Positions 29,672-38,230 of a stretch of 64,000 bases of DNA are shown piece by piece. The DNA lies in contig JAUMTW010000004.1 of NCBI GenBank assembly GCA_030531005.1, positions 1-64,000 on the forward strand. The letters run 5' to 3'. Positions within the stretch are counted from its first letter, which is position 1. Every line of letters begins with the position of its first letter. A model generated the notes under the pieces. That model worked only from the letters and a program-made list of their open reading frames with translations. It ran no database searches and was not told the origin of the DNA. The DNA is from Corynebacterium sp. (lineage in GTDB: Bacteria; Actinomycetota; Actinomycetes; Mycobacteriales; Mycobacteriaceae). A program made the translations under genes and the position numbers.

Positions 29672-30259
29672 TTACCCTGCGCGCTTAATTAACGACGCTG
29701 TGGTGGTGGTAATCTTTAAGAAGCGCTCGAGGAAGTAGTACAAGACTTCTGCGGTTTCCTCGATATTGGCAATGCTGCCTGCGCGTAGCAATACTGGAAT
29801 GCCTAAGGCGCTGCCATTGAGTTCACCAAGACGGTTTTGTGTGCCGCCTGGAGTTACTGGCAAACAGCCCCAAGTGCCGGCAATGGTAAGGAGATCTTCA
29901 AGTACGCGTTCTTGGCCGCCGGATGTCCGAGTAGCCGTTGTCAATGCCGCGAAGGTGCGATTGGCGAATTCATTCTTGTCCGCATTCGAATGCTGCTGAT
30001 CGATAAAGGCCTTCAAAGAGGCAGCCATCATGCCGGTATGTGTTGGGGAGATAACGAGGTAACCATCTGCCCAGTGCAAATCCGCGGTTTCAATTACTTC
30101 GATGTCAGTCACTGGCTGCCGGATTGCCTGTGGGAAGACGACCTCGGGCACCCGACGGATGCGTACTTCGGCATCCGTGCCAAGTTCATTTTCAATCATA
30201 GTTGCTAGGCTGGCACCAGCTCCGAATTGGCTGGCGCTGATAATTAAGATGCGGGGCAT
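29672..30259 (-). CDS. Flavodoxin-fold NAD(P)H-dependent reductase, WrbA-like
   Basis: 195 residues of flavodoxin-like fold. MPRILIISASQFGAGASLA at the N-terminus is the first strand plus FMN-phosphate loop, then WADGYLVISPTHTGMMAASLKAFID, the middle flavin-contact segment seen in NAD(P)H:quinone oxidoreductases. Probably reduces quinones or related electrophiles using FMN; partner and substrate unknown. ATG 30259 is chosen because GGGAGGG lies about 7 nt upstream. Terminates at the bidirectional hairpin shared with der. Confidence 0.75.
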   Translation of the reverse strand: MPRILIISASQFGAGASLATMIENELGTDAEVRIRRVPEVVFPQAIRQPVTDIEVIETADLHWADGYLVISPTHTGMMAASLKAFIDQQHSNADKNEFANRTFAALTTATRTSGGQERVLEDLLTIAGTWGCLPVTPGGTQNRLGELNGSALGIPVLLRAGSIANIEETAEVLYYFLERFLKITTTTASLIKRAG

Positions 30260-30382
30260 AGAGCATCCCTCCCTTGAGTATGGTTGCAAGAACTGCACCG
30301 TGAAGCCGTCGTGCGTGTGTACTCAGAAAACGGCGCAGTTATGGTGCGGTCTGAAAGTGTGGATGGCAGAGTTAAACACAAA

Positions 30383-30417
30383 GACCCTTTTGCCAGGTGA
30401 TTCCTGGTAAAAGGGTC
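30383..30417. terminator. Terminator after the 46-aa small gene
   Basis: Stem gacccttttgccagg (30383-30397) / cctggtaaaagggtc (30403-30417) with a 5-nt loop. Near-perfect 15 bp. Reads as terminator for the leftward small gene just upstream. Confidence 0.8.
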
Positions 30418-30435
30418 GGTGCATTTTGTACGTGC

Positions 30436-30576
30436 TTACTTGTCGAGTTGTACCACAACAGCGGTGGCAGGCTTTTCATCGGGGTGCTGGACAACCAATG
30501 CCTTATCGGCTGCTAGGCCGCTAACGATGAAGGTAAATGCAGAAACAGTTGCAGTCAATGCAATAGGCGCAGACAT
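30436..30576 (-). CDS. 46-residue small protein, unknown
   Basis: A short gene that is easy to miss. On the minus strand AAGGAG lies 4 nt before ATG 30576, and 46 codons run to TAA at 30436-30438. The product starts MSAPIALTATVSAFTF, continues IVSGLAADKALVVQ and ends PATAVVVQLDK. Residues 5-22 are hydrophobic, so it could be a short membrane or exported peptide; the rest is polar. A strong hairpin follows 19 nt after the stop. Function and family not recognised. RBS, codon quality and the dedicated terminator are the support. Confidence 0.7.
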   Translation of the reverse strand: MSAPIALTATVSAFTFIVSGLAADKALVVQHPDEKPATAVVVQLDK

Positions 30577-30840
30577 TATGCTCCTTGAAGAAAATGTGCG
30601 GCTAAGTCATATCCTGGCTTAGTCGAAGCGGATAGTAGAATTATGTAAGGCGGAAGGCTGAAAACAGTTTTTCCACATACAAAACATTCGTGATACAAAT
30701 CATCATTGTATCCCCGCGGGTAGAATTTGGCTACTAGCAAAACAGCTTTTTCTTTTGCATTTTGCATTTTCCGAGAGGATATGGACCCGAGGGTAAGTGA
30801 AAATAGAGGTGCGTAAGCTGACTCTAGGTGCTCGGCCGGA

Positions 30841-31335
30841 CTACTCTGCCAGAATGTCTGCGTACGTAGCGTCAAGCAGGAGCTGTAGATCATTCGGAGC
30901 GAGCTCAATATCCAAGCCGCGTTTACCGCCAGATACGTAAATTGTGTCGAATAGCTGCGCGGACTCTTCAATGACAGTTGGTAGAATATGTTTTTGGCCT
31001 AGAGGTGAGATACCGCCGGGGATATAGCCAGACGAACGTTGGGCATCACTCGGATCAGCCATGCTTGCCTTCGATGCATGTAAAGCGCTGGCAGCCTTTT
31101 TCAAACTCAATTGATGGGTAACTGGGAGGCAGCACACCGCAAGTTGGCGCTTAGGCCCTTTTCCCGCGGTGAGATCAATGACCAGAGTTTTGAAAATCCG
31201 TTCCGGCTCGATATCAACGAGGGCTGCAGCGGCGTGTTCCCCGAAATGCGCGTGTCCGCCATCAAATGTGTGGACGTTATGCGCAATATTGTGGCGATGC
31301 AGAATTTCCAAGGCGGCAGTGGCAGCTTTTCCCAT
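30841..31335 (-). CDS. ybaK: YbaK/EbsC-type Cys-tRNA(Pro) deacylase
   Basis: Trans-editing enzyme that hydrolyses Cys-tRNA(Pro); 164 residues. Family landmarks: IFKTLVIDL, LAVCCLPVTHQLSLKKAASAL, MADPSDAQRSSGYIPGGISPLGQ and YVSGGKRGLDIELAPNDL. The Lys in FKTL corresponds to the conserved catalytic-site Lys. Start is uncertain between three clustered ATGs at 31350, 31341 and 31335; I chose 31335 because GGAAAGA is 7 nt upstream and MGKAATAAL matches homologues' N-terminus. Confidence 0.88.
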   Translation of the reverse strand: MGKAATAALEILHRHNIAHNVHTFDGGHAHFGEHAAAALVDIEPERIFKTLVIDLTAGKGPKRQLAVCCLPVTHQLSLKKAASALHASKASMADPSDAQRSSGYIPGGISPLGQKHILPTVIEESAQLFDTIYVSGGKRGLDIELAPNDLQLLLDATYADILAE

Positions 31336-31502
31336 ATCCATTCTTTCCATAACGCACTGAGCATTGTCTGATGTTTGATTTGATACTTGTTTCGCTTGCT
31401 TAACATCGCTGCGCCAGTGCAATGTAATTGTCACTGAGTTTGCTCAGCATTTTTAGCTTAGCCTGATTCCAAGAGTGACTGCCAAATTGCTCAGGATATA
31501 CC

Positions 31503-31530
31503 TGTGGGCACTGTGGCCACTGTGGCCACT
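31503..31530. repeat. Tandem repeat of about 9 bp (actgtggcc)
   Basis: Two to three near-identical 9-bp units of the type gg(c)cactgt in the region before the 280-aa unknown gene. Confidence 0.6.
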
Positions 31531-31639
31531 GCGTGGGGAGGTGTGGGGGTTGGTGCGGTGATTGCCCCGGTATGTTGTGAGCAAGGTCACTGACTGCTAT
31601 AGTAGCTTAGCGTATCCTCACTAAGGTAAAACTAAGGTT

Positions 31640-32482
31640 ATGGATCATTACTTAGGAGGACTCGGTTTTCAACCAGAAGAAGTGATTGGGCTACATCCAG
31701 AACACTTCGTGGCGATTGAACACCCATCCTTCCCATTAGTCTCCACTTTTCGCGATGTTTCCGGGGTAACGATTAACGCCGCGGTCGATGGTACAAGTGG
31801 CTTCCGGATGCAAACCTGTGGGCTTAGCGGCATGGGGTCATATTTGGTTGCCGCAACCCAAATTATTCCGGGAGTCGTGCGCCTGGAATTACTCGCTGAA
31901 GACGCAGAGGGTGCTCAGAATGCTGTGTGTGGGGCGCAAGCAGCGCACAAGCTAGTACCCCAAACCCTGATCGTGCATGTCGACGATCCGCACCTATATG
32001 GCGGCTATGAAGCAGGTCCGCGCTATTCACGCACGATATTCGAAGATTACCGCCTTGGTGGAGTCTGTTTAGAAGTATCCACGGATCCACTCCAAGCCTT
32101 GCGGGAACCAGAATTACTTTCACCAGAAATACCAGACCATTCCCAAGCGGAACTCACTTGTCAGCACGCGGTGGCAAGTACCTTTGTCATGGATGTGCGC
32201 GGCGTGCGCCGCAAAACCAATAGTGTCACCGGACGCGAGTGGGTGCTGCTGTATGGCGATTGCGGCATTGGTCAAGAAGTTGGCTTTGCCTGCTCACCAA
32301 TGCAGGCGGCTAATATTGTCATCGGGGACCGCATTAGTGGGGCAGTCTATTTATCGGGTACGACCGGTTTATGGGAGGTAGGTTTTGCGAGTGTGAAGTC
32401 GAGCCATATGCGACGCGGAGCAAAGACTTTTGAGCTGTACGCACCGTTGGTGGGTTTGGGGGCGCAATCTATGCTGCGGTAG
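31640..32482 (+). CDS. Conserved-looking protein of unknown function
   Basis: 280 residues, no recognised domain, no signal peptide and no membrane helix. Composition is that of an ordinary cytoplasmic protein. Notable segments are IGLHPEHFVAIEHPSFPLVSTFRDVSG (about 14-40, acidic and hydrophobic), VHVDDPHLYGGYEAGPRYS and DVRGVRRKTNSVTGREWVLLYGDCG. Start ATG 31640 is preceded by CTAAGG. It is flanked by 300 bp upstream and 1.2 kb downstream of non-coding DNA, so it is monocistronic. I cannot propose a function. Confidence 0.75.
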   Translation: MDHYLGGLGFQPEEVIGLHPEHFVAIEHPSFPLVSTFRDVSGVTINAAVDGTSGFRMQTCGLSGMGSYLVAATQIIPGVVRLELLAEDAEGAQNAVCGAQAAHKLVPQTLIVHVDDPHLYGGYEAGPRYSRTIFEDYRLGGVCLEVSTDPLQALREPELLSPEIPDHSQAELTCQHAVASTFVMDVRGVRRKTNSVTGREWVLLYGDCGIGQEVGFACSPMQAANIVIGDRISGAVYLSGTTGLWEVGFASVKSSHMRRGAKTFELYAPLVGLGAQSMLR

Positions 32483-33656
32483 TGATTTTAGCTGAGGTGT
32501 TAGATAGGAATTAGAAAACAATAAAAATAAAGTAGTGGCATTTTGTATTCAAGCGCCTCTCTTTTTGTAGTTTTCATTATAGCTTTTGAACAGTGGTTTC
32601 CAGTGGCTATTTGCCGGAAATAGTCGGTGGAGTCTATTGGAAGAATCCAATTGATAAGGTAGTAGTCAATAGTAGAAGTGTATCCAAAATATTCAGGTGG
32701 TAGGCATTGTCGAAATCCGAGGCTATCGACATTCTAACCTCGGAAAACGCTCTAATAATCATTTGATACATTCTTAAAGAAGTACAATCGCGCCTTGCGA
32801 ACTATGGCACTAAAAACTATATCGGTAGCAGAAATTCATGTGGTAGAGCAAGATGGTCATCCGCCAATTTTCTAAAGCTCCAAGGTGGATATTTGGCGGT
32901 GCATGCAGTTTTCATCAACCTGCAAAGTGACTATTGGGCTGATGATTGTAGGGCTTTCCTATTGCCCTCTATCGGCGTAGCCATTAACGCGCTGGTTTGC
33001 CTCTGGCGACAACTGATTTCCCCCAATGACGGTTAGCTCTTTACGGTGAGGGCCAAAACCATCGTCTCGTGCTATGGGGATGCTATGCCAGAGCAGGGTA
33101 GTAGCTATCCATGACATGATCCCCTCGCGGCAGCACCCCATTATTGCCTGGAGTGGTTGAAAAGTGCGACGCAGTTTGTGTTAAGTGGCGATAGCGTGTT
33201 GTGTGTTTTCCTCTACCCACTTCTGGTGGAAAGGCTCGTCCGACAAAAAGCAGCATACATAGCCCCACATGACACGCATGTACTTTCAAGTCTTTGCGAG
33301 ATATCGGCTGCCCACCGGCGGTATCGTTTACAATGACCATATTGTGCGCGGCATCCAGTGGTGTAGCTAGGGGGCGGGATCCGCACCGCGGTTACGTGCG
33401 AAGTGCCTGATTGCGGAGTTATTGATCATTTCTTTTCACTGCGCATTGTGCAAGTATGCCTACCGGGTGTGCTCTGGTATTTTTCCTGCTGGTTGGTGGG
33501 CGCCAGGACTTTTCTAACAGCTGCTGCTCTTCTTGCTAAGGAAGCGGTGGTAGTTCAAGAGCTGTCAAGCTGTCCTAGCATATAGGCAGGAAAACCCTGT
33601 ATATTGGCCTCATCCAAAATACGGGGATTTTGCTGCGAGCTTAGACTTACAGGTGA
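32483..33656. other. Long intergenic region, AT-rich, possible gene remnants
   Basis: About 1.17 kb without a supportable gene. The first 480 bp are AT-rich. A stem of ccgagg / cctcgg (about 32719-32745) is present. On the minus strand, two overlapping open frames (33340-33083 and 33141-32959) could be pieces of one broken gene, since their products would join near TCATG-type codons, but no family is recognisable and no RBS is clear. No rRNA or tRNA seen. Confidence 0.55.
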
Positions 33657-34766
33657 TTACCGTTGTAACGATGGTAACCAGGGTTGATCAAGGAGCACCA
33701 TTTGCCACAGTCGTGGTGGGATGCCATAGTGATCTACGTTCGCTGGGTCAGCAGCAGTCACAATCGCATCGGGGTCGTTCTGTAACAAGTCATACAAATT
33801 GGGATTAAGCATCACGGCCTTGCCAAGAGCGATGATATCTACCCAATCAGTTGCAAAAGCACGCGCAATATCATCTGCATTAAGGAGATTGCCGACGCCA
33901 ACTAGAGCAATATCGGGGCGCAGGATTTTACGTATGGTCTCTAGACGGGGGCGTCCGGTATCAGCACCACGGTGAGACTTGGCAAAGAAATCACCTAAGG
34001 ATATATGCACGTATTGCAGGTCAAAGTCATTTAGTGTTTCGATCAATGTGCGGGTGTCGTTCATGGTGATACCGCGCTCAAATGGCTCCTCGGGGGAGAG
34101 TCGATAGCCCACAATAAAATCGCCTCGATTTGCTGCAGTACGAACTGCTAACACCTTAGCAAGGACCTCCTTGGTGAGAAGCAGTCGATCCTGGCCATAG
34201 GCATCATTGCGGTGATTGGTTGCTCCAGAGATAAATTGTTGGAGCAAATAATTATTCGCCCCATGAATCTCTACACCGTCATAACCTGCAGCTAAGGCCA
34301 GTTCAGTTGCGCGGCCAAAACCCTCAATGATGGCCGTAATCTGCGATAGCGTTAACTCTTGTGCTCCAGTTTCCGCATCCGCAGAAGGCGCGAAAATCCG
34401 CCCATCCGGGACCAAGTGAGGCAAAGCCAAACGTCCGCCATGGTGCAACTGTAATATCGCCAAATTTCCACCAGCATGCGCGATCTCCGCACGCTCTCGT
34501 AGCGCCGGTAAATCAGCCTCACTCAGAGCATGTGGTTCGCCGTTGAAGGCTTTGCCATGAGCGGTGACTAAAGTTGCGGCAGAAATAAATAATGCAAACC
34601 CGGTTCCGCGACCGTCGATAAACGTACGCTCAGCAGCACTCAGTGATCCATCCGGGTTGCTTGCCCAATGCGTCATCGGGGCCACTGCTAAGCGGTTTGC
34701 AATATGAACTCCGTTATTAAAAGTAAAATCACTGAATACCGAGGAAGTTGTTGAGGTTGTAGACAT
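33657..34766 (-). CDS. NADH:flavin oxidoreductase, old yellow enzyme family
   Basis: FMN-dependent ene-reductase/oxidoreductase of TIM-barrel fold; 369 residues. Features: NRLAVAPMTHWASNPDG (N-terminal FMN region), LQLHHGGRLA, GFGRATELALAAGYDGVEIHGANNYLLQQFISG, and VGNLLNADDIARAF near the C-terminus. ATG 34766 is preferred with GGAG a few bases upstream. Substrate unknown. It is one of three redox-type genes in the region (flavodoxin-like protein, this one and an aldo/keto reductase), with a broken merR gene nearby. Confidence 0.88.
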   Translation of the reverse strand: MSTTSTTSSVFSDFTFNNGVHIANRLAVAPMTHWASNPDGSLSAAERTFIDGRGTGFALFISAATLVTAHGKAFNGEPHALSEADLPALRERAEIAHAGGNLAILQLHHGGRLALPHLVPDGRIFAPSADAETGAQELTLSQITAIIEGFGRATELALAAGYDGVEIHGANNYLLQQFISGATNHRNDAYGQDRLLLTKEVLAKVLAVRTAANRGDFIVGYRLSPEEPFERGITMNDTRTLIETLNDFDLQYVHISLGDFFAKSHRGADTGRPRLETIRKILRPDIALVGVGNLLNADDIARAFATDWVDIIALGKAVMLNPNLYDLLQNDPDAIVTAADPANVDHYGIPPRLWQMVLLDQPWLPSLQR

Positions 34767-35233
34767 GGAAGCTCCAATTTCAATTTGCGTCGAAAATTTG
34801 CGGTGCGGTGGCTGCGGCACAGTATCGTCGATTCAATGACTGTGGGGTCAGCGTTTTTAAATTTGCGACTCCAAACGCAGTACACCGGTACTCGGTGTAA
34901 CCGAATGAAATAAAAGAAAAATTCCCTGAATGTTCCTATCCGCTGTGATTCAATTGGCCCGCGGAACCTGAGACTAGAGCTGTGTGCTGGACTGATAGCA
35001 TGCCACGTGGGGTAGAGGGGCGCGGTGCTTTTATTCAAGGCAGGTGGATCTCCAAGCGAAAGATTGACACAGAATCCGGAGTGTAAGCGAAAATCTGCAG
35101 GTGGAGCTACTATTTCATGTGTAGAGCGACGAGGTGACTAGGAGATGCTTTCAGAATTCTCGCAGCTCATTCGGATAAAACTTGGGTTCGAAATACATGT
35201 AACGCTTTGCCTTATCGCTTAGATTTAGTACTT
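34767..35233. other. Divergent intergenic region
   Basis: About 465 bp between the old-yellow-enzyme gene and the mycolyltransferase gene. It must hold both promoters. A TAGATT -10 for the rightward gene is described separately. No further feature recognised. Confidence 0.6.
35220..35225 (+). promoter_or_regulatory. -10 element TAGATT, leaderless mycolyltransferase
   Basis: TAGATT is followed by 8 nt and ATG 35234; no RBS is present. Confidence 0.5.
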
Positions 35234-36214
35234 ATGAGAAAATTGGTGGCCTCGTGCCTTTTCGCAGGTGTTGCTGCCTCGGCAGTAGTAACTGCCGTGC
35301 CAGCTGGGGCCGTGGAAAATACAAACCTTGAAAATATCCGACCTAATTGCGTGGCAATTACCGACGGTGCCCAAGACTGCATGGTGTATTCCCCATCCAT
35401 GGACGCCGAGATAAAGGTAACGATTCGCCCGAGCCTGACCGAGAATAATCCCAAGGTTGTGCAGTTTCTCGACGGCATTGAAACCTTCAACGACATCAAC
35501 TCCTGGATCACCGGTGGCCAAGCCTTGCCGAACTTGGCCGAGGCTGATGCAACGTTGGTCTTCCCGGTTGCCCCAACTGGCTCGTACTACGCAGACTGGG
35601 ATGACTCCACTGGGCTGAATTGGAAGTGGGAGACTTTCCTAACTCAAGAGTTGCCTTCCTATCTGGAGACAACCTTCGCTATCCCTGGTGGTGGCCTGGG
35701 GCATACCGGTGTTACAGGCATCTCGATGGGTGGCTATGCCGCGGTGAACCTGGCAGCAAAGTACCCACACCTTTATACCTCGGTATTTGCGTTGTCTGGC
35801 TTCTATAACAGCCAGCTGCCTATTGGCCGTGCTTTGATCGCTCTTGCTCCAGGGGTGAAGAATGAAGACCTGCTCGGGAAGTCTCCATATGTCACTGAGG
35901 ATCAATGGATCGCGAATAATCCAGTGCTCAACCTGAGCAATCTCACTATGCCAGTGATAATCACCACTGCAACTGGTGCGCCGAGCGCTGCTGAGATAGC
36001 CGATCCAAATGCTACTGCTATCGTAACCCAAGGCTCTCCATTAGAGGCTGGTACTGCAATTATCACCGCAGGCTTCCAAGCAACTGCAATTGCTGCAGGT
36101 CGCGACAATATCGAGTTCCACTACCAACCACTAGGTGCGCACTCTTGGCACACTTGGTTGGATGCTAGTTGGAACCAGGGCTTGATGAACAAATTCATTG
36201 GCAATATTGCCTAA
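35234..36214 (+). CDS. Mycolyltransferase (antigen 85-like esterase)
   Basis: Exported trehalose mycolyltransferase of the Ag85/Cmt family that transfers mycolic acids onto arabinogalactan or trehalose; 326 residues. The signal peptide is MRKLVASCLFAGVAASAV with likely cleavage at AGA/VEN. The alpha/beta-hydrolase core has nucleophile S164 in GISMGGYAA and catalytic His H303 in HSWHTW; the acid residue is not certain. DSTGLNWKWETFLTQELP is also a family segment. No C-terminal anchoring extension is present. It has its own leaderless promoter and terminator. Which cmt paralogue it is cannot be told from sequence alone. Confidence 0.88.
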   Translation: MRKLVASCLFAGVAASAVVTAVPAGAVENTNLENIRPNCVAITDGAQDCMVYSPSMDAEIKVTIRPSLTENNPKVVQFLDGIETFNDINSWITGGQALPNLAEADATLVFPVAPTGSYYADWDDSTGLNWKWETFLTQELPSYLETTFAIPGGGLGHTGVTGISMGGYAAVNLAAKYPHLYTSVFALSGFYNSQLPIGRALIALAPGVKNEDLLGKSPYVTEDQWIANNPVLNLSNLTMPVIITTATGAPSAAEIADPNATAIVTQGSPLEAGTAIITAGFQATAIAAGRDNIEFHYQPLGAHSWHTWLDASWNQGLMNKFIGNIA

Positions 36215-36293
36215 GTACCATTGTGCTTCGCAGTGACAACTGCAGTCACAACCCCAGCAGGAACCATGAAACAGGTTGCTGGAATAAAAAAGA

Positions 36294-36335
36294 CCCACCG
36301 TCAGACTCGGACTAGAAGTAAGGCGGTGGGCTTTC
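36294..36335. terminator. Terminator between mycolyltransferase and merR pseudogene
   Basis: Stem cccaccg (36294-36300) / cggtggg (36324-36330) followed by ctttcctttc. Convergent position suggests it serves both sides. Confidence 0.75.
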
Positions 36336-36360
36336 CTTTCAATAGGTGCAGTAACTGCGT

Positions 36361-36804
36361 CTAGGCTTCTATGTCTGTAGCTAAGCAGTGCAAACTATTT
36401 TCTGGCATAGTTATCTTGCCGGCAGCCAGATCAGCGTAGAATTGCTTTTTCATCGCGATATAGTCAATTGCGGCAGCAAGTTCTTGTTGCTTAAGTAAGA
36501 GCTCTTGCTCTTTGGCCTCGAGCATTGCAGTGCGCTGCGCTAATGTGGCATCTCCCGCTGCTGAAAGTACGAAGTACTCGTGGATTTCCTCTAAGCTCAT
36601 CCCGCATAGCTTTAAGCATTGGATGCCGTGGATCCACCGTAAGTGGCGTTCATTAAACACGCGGTGGTTGTGGCTATTGCGGCCAACCTCCGGGATTAAG
36701 CCCTTGTTACAATAAAATTTTAAGGTCTCGTAGCTTCAACCTGTGCGGGCACAAACTTCGTGCATCCTATAGGTCTCCATTGTTGCAGTTTGGGTAATAG
36801 CCAT
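36361..36804 (-). pseudogene. MerR-family regulator interrupted by an in-frame TGA
   Basis: Read leftward from ATG 36780 (or ATG 36804), the frame encodes METYRMHEVCARTG, then TGA (36738-36736), then SYETLKFYCNKGLIPEVG and the rest of a MerR HTH/dimerisation-helix protein (RVFNERHLRWIHG, LKLCGMSLEEIHEYF, coiled-coil to the end at 36361). The stop is where MerR proteins have a hydrophobic residue in T-G-x-S-Y-E-T-L, so one base change would create it. The intact remainder from ATG 36660 lacks the DNA-recognition helix. Probable pseudogene; a sequencing error cannot be excluded. MerR regulators of this type often control aldo/keto reductases, one of which lies 600 bp upstream. Confidence 0.8.
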
Positions 36805-37001
36805 AAGGGAAAGGAATCCTTAACGTACGGGGATGTATTAGCACTGAAATCAGTACTGTGAGTTTGTTTAGCTGCCGGAACTTGGTTTTGTCCCTGTGGT
36901 CACCGGGCTCCTCGCGCTGGTAATCGTCGGATCAAACGCAGCAATCCAAGTGCTAGCTATATCGTGCATATTCACCCACACCGGTTCAGTAGTGTCGGTG
37001 A

Positions 37002-37055
37002 CATCGAGAATAACGAGAATATCGAGAACATTGAAAACATTGAGAACATCGAGAT
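37002..37055. repeat. Six tandem 9-bp units (catcgagaa-like)
   Basis: Units of 9 bp: catcgagaa, taacgagaa, tatcgagaa, cattgaaaa, cattgagaa, catcgagat. Reads as a degenerate minisatellite; no gene depends on it. Confidence 0.8.
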
Positions 37056-37322
37056 CTGCCCTACCTCGGATGAACTCTCAGTGAACGAGCCAGGGGTAAA
37101 TATTACCCGGGAGTGGAGAAGAGCTTACCAGGGTGGGTGTTCGCCTGGGCACTTTCAATAAGCGAGTCCTTCATTTATTAAGGCTGTTTATTAACACTAT
37201 CTCGGTCTTATCTACTGCGTTTTGGAGGTTTTGGACCGTGCTGACAACAATCTGCATTGTGCTGAAGTCCACCGCATCCTGATGCGCCTGGCCATCACCA
37301 TAGGGGCGCTGTGTGTCCTGAT

Positions 37323-37364
37323 GGTAGCAGGGAGCATGTGCTAACGCATATGCTCCCTGCTACC
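37323..37364. repeat. Perfect inverted repeat, 15-19 bp stem with TAAC tetraloop
   Basis: ggtagcagggagcat (37323-37337) is exactly complementary to atgctccctgctacc (37350-37364). The loop continues to pair (gtgc / gcat) leaving a taac tetraloop. No T-run follows. It lies 24 bp before the 3' end of the aldo/keto reductase and could act as a terminator or transcript-stability element. Confidence 0.85.
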
Positions 37365-37387
37365 GACCGCTCACATTGGATCTGGGG

Positions 37388-38230
37388 TTAAACCTCATAG
37401 CTTGCCATCGAAGCAACCTTTGCCGGATCATTGTTATCCCCAAACAATGAGGTGTTTTCGTCTAAAGCGGCAATTTCGGCCATATCAGCAGGAGAGATCT
37501 CGAAGTCGAAAATGTCGAAGTTTTCTGCCATCCTCTCCGGGGTTACGGTCTTTGCCAGTGCTACGATGCCGCGTTGGATAAGCCAACGTAAGATAACCTG
37601 AGCAACGGACTTGTTGTACTTCTCAGCAATAACTTTCAAGCCGGGGTTGGTGAACATGCCTTTGCGACCTTGACCAAATGGTGCCCAAGCCTCGGTAATA
37701 ATGTTGTACTCATCAAGGAGCTCAACTTCCTTGATGCGCTGATTAATGGGATTGACCTCGACCTGATTAACAGCCACTGGTGCGGCATTAAAGTAGCTGA
37801 GGTCAACTGCCTTTACAGGGGAGAAGTTGGAGACGCCGATATTGCGTACCAAGCCATCTGCTTGTGCTTCCTCCAACTCGCGCCAGGCGCCGTAGGCGTC
37901 GCCGAATGGCTGGTGGATGAGTACTAAGTCAACATAGTCGAGCCCCAGCTTTTTCAGTGAATTCTCTAAAGACTTGCGGGTCTTGCCTTCTCCGAGGTTG
38001 TTAATCCAAATCTTGGTGGTGATGAACAGCTCTTCGCGTGGTATGTCGGACTTGGCAATGGCATCGCCAACGCCTTGTTCATTCTGATATGCCTGGGCAG
38101 TGTCGATGTGGCGGTAGCCTACCTTGAGTGCTTCGGATACAGCTCGTTCAGTTTCGGCAGGATCAATCTGGTATACGCCAAAGCCAAGCATGGGGATTTT
38201 GGCGCCATTTTCGAAGGAACGATATTCCAT
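37388..38230 (-). CDS. Aldo/keto reductase
   Basis: NADPH-dependent carbonyl reductase of the AKR5-like family (2,5-diketo-D-gluconate reductase type); 280 residues. The catalytic tetrad is visible: D43 and Y48 (HIDTAQAYQNE), K73 (TTKIW) and H106 (LIHQP). Family end motifs VAVNQVEVNP and GIVALAKTVTPERM (cofactor phosphate site) are present. Single gene with its own region on both sides. Substrate unknown; possible role in detoxifying aldehydes, in line with the nearby reductases. Confidence 0.92.
   Translation of the reverse strand: MEYRSFENGAKIPMLGFGVYQIDPAETERAVSEALKVGYRHIDTAQAYQNEQGVGDAIAKSDIPREELFITTKIWINNLGEGKTRKSLENSLKKLGLDYVDLVLIHQPFGDAYGAWRELEEAQADGLVRNIGVSNFSPVKAVDLSYFNAAPVAVNQVEVNPINQRIKEVELLDEYNIITEAWAPFGQGRKGMFTNPGLKVIAEKYNKSVAQVILRWLIQRGIVALAKTVTPERMAENFDIFDFEISPADMAEIAALDENTSLFGDNNDPAKVASMASYEV

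Larger units (their letters stand above)
36805..37387. other. Intergenic region with 9-bp tandem repeats and a strong hairpin
   Basis: About 580 bp with no supportable gene. It holds six tandem 9-bp units (37002-37055) and a perfect 15-bp hairpin (37323-37364), described separately. A short open frame that includes PVVTGLLALVIVGSNAA (near 36880-36960) is hydrophobic and might be a fragment of a lost membrane-protein gene, but it lacks a start and RBS. Confidence 0.6.

Noticed and set aside
36736..36738. TGA read as selenocysteine or programmed readthrough in merR
   Set aside because: No SECIS-like context recognised and MerR proteins have a hydrophobic residue at this place; a nonsense mutation is simpler.
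36964..37161. Open frame through the 9-bp tandem repeats
   Set aside because: The repeat unit is a multiple of 3, so the frame stays open by chance; no RBS.
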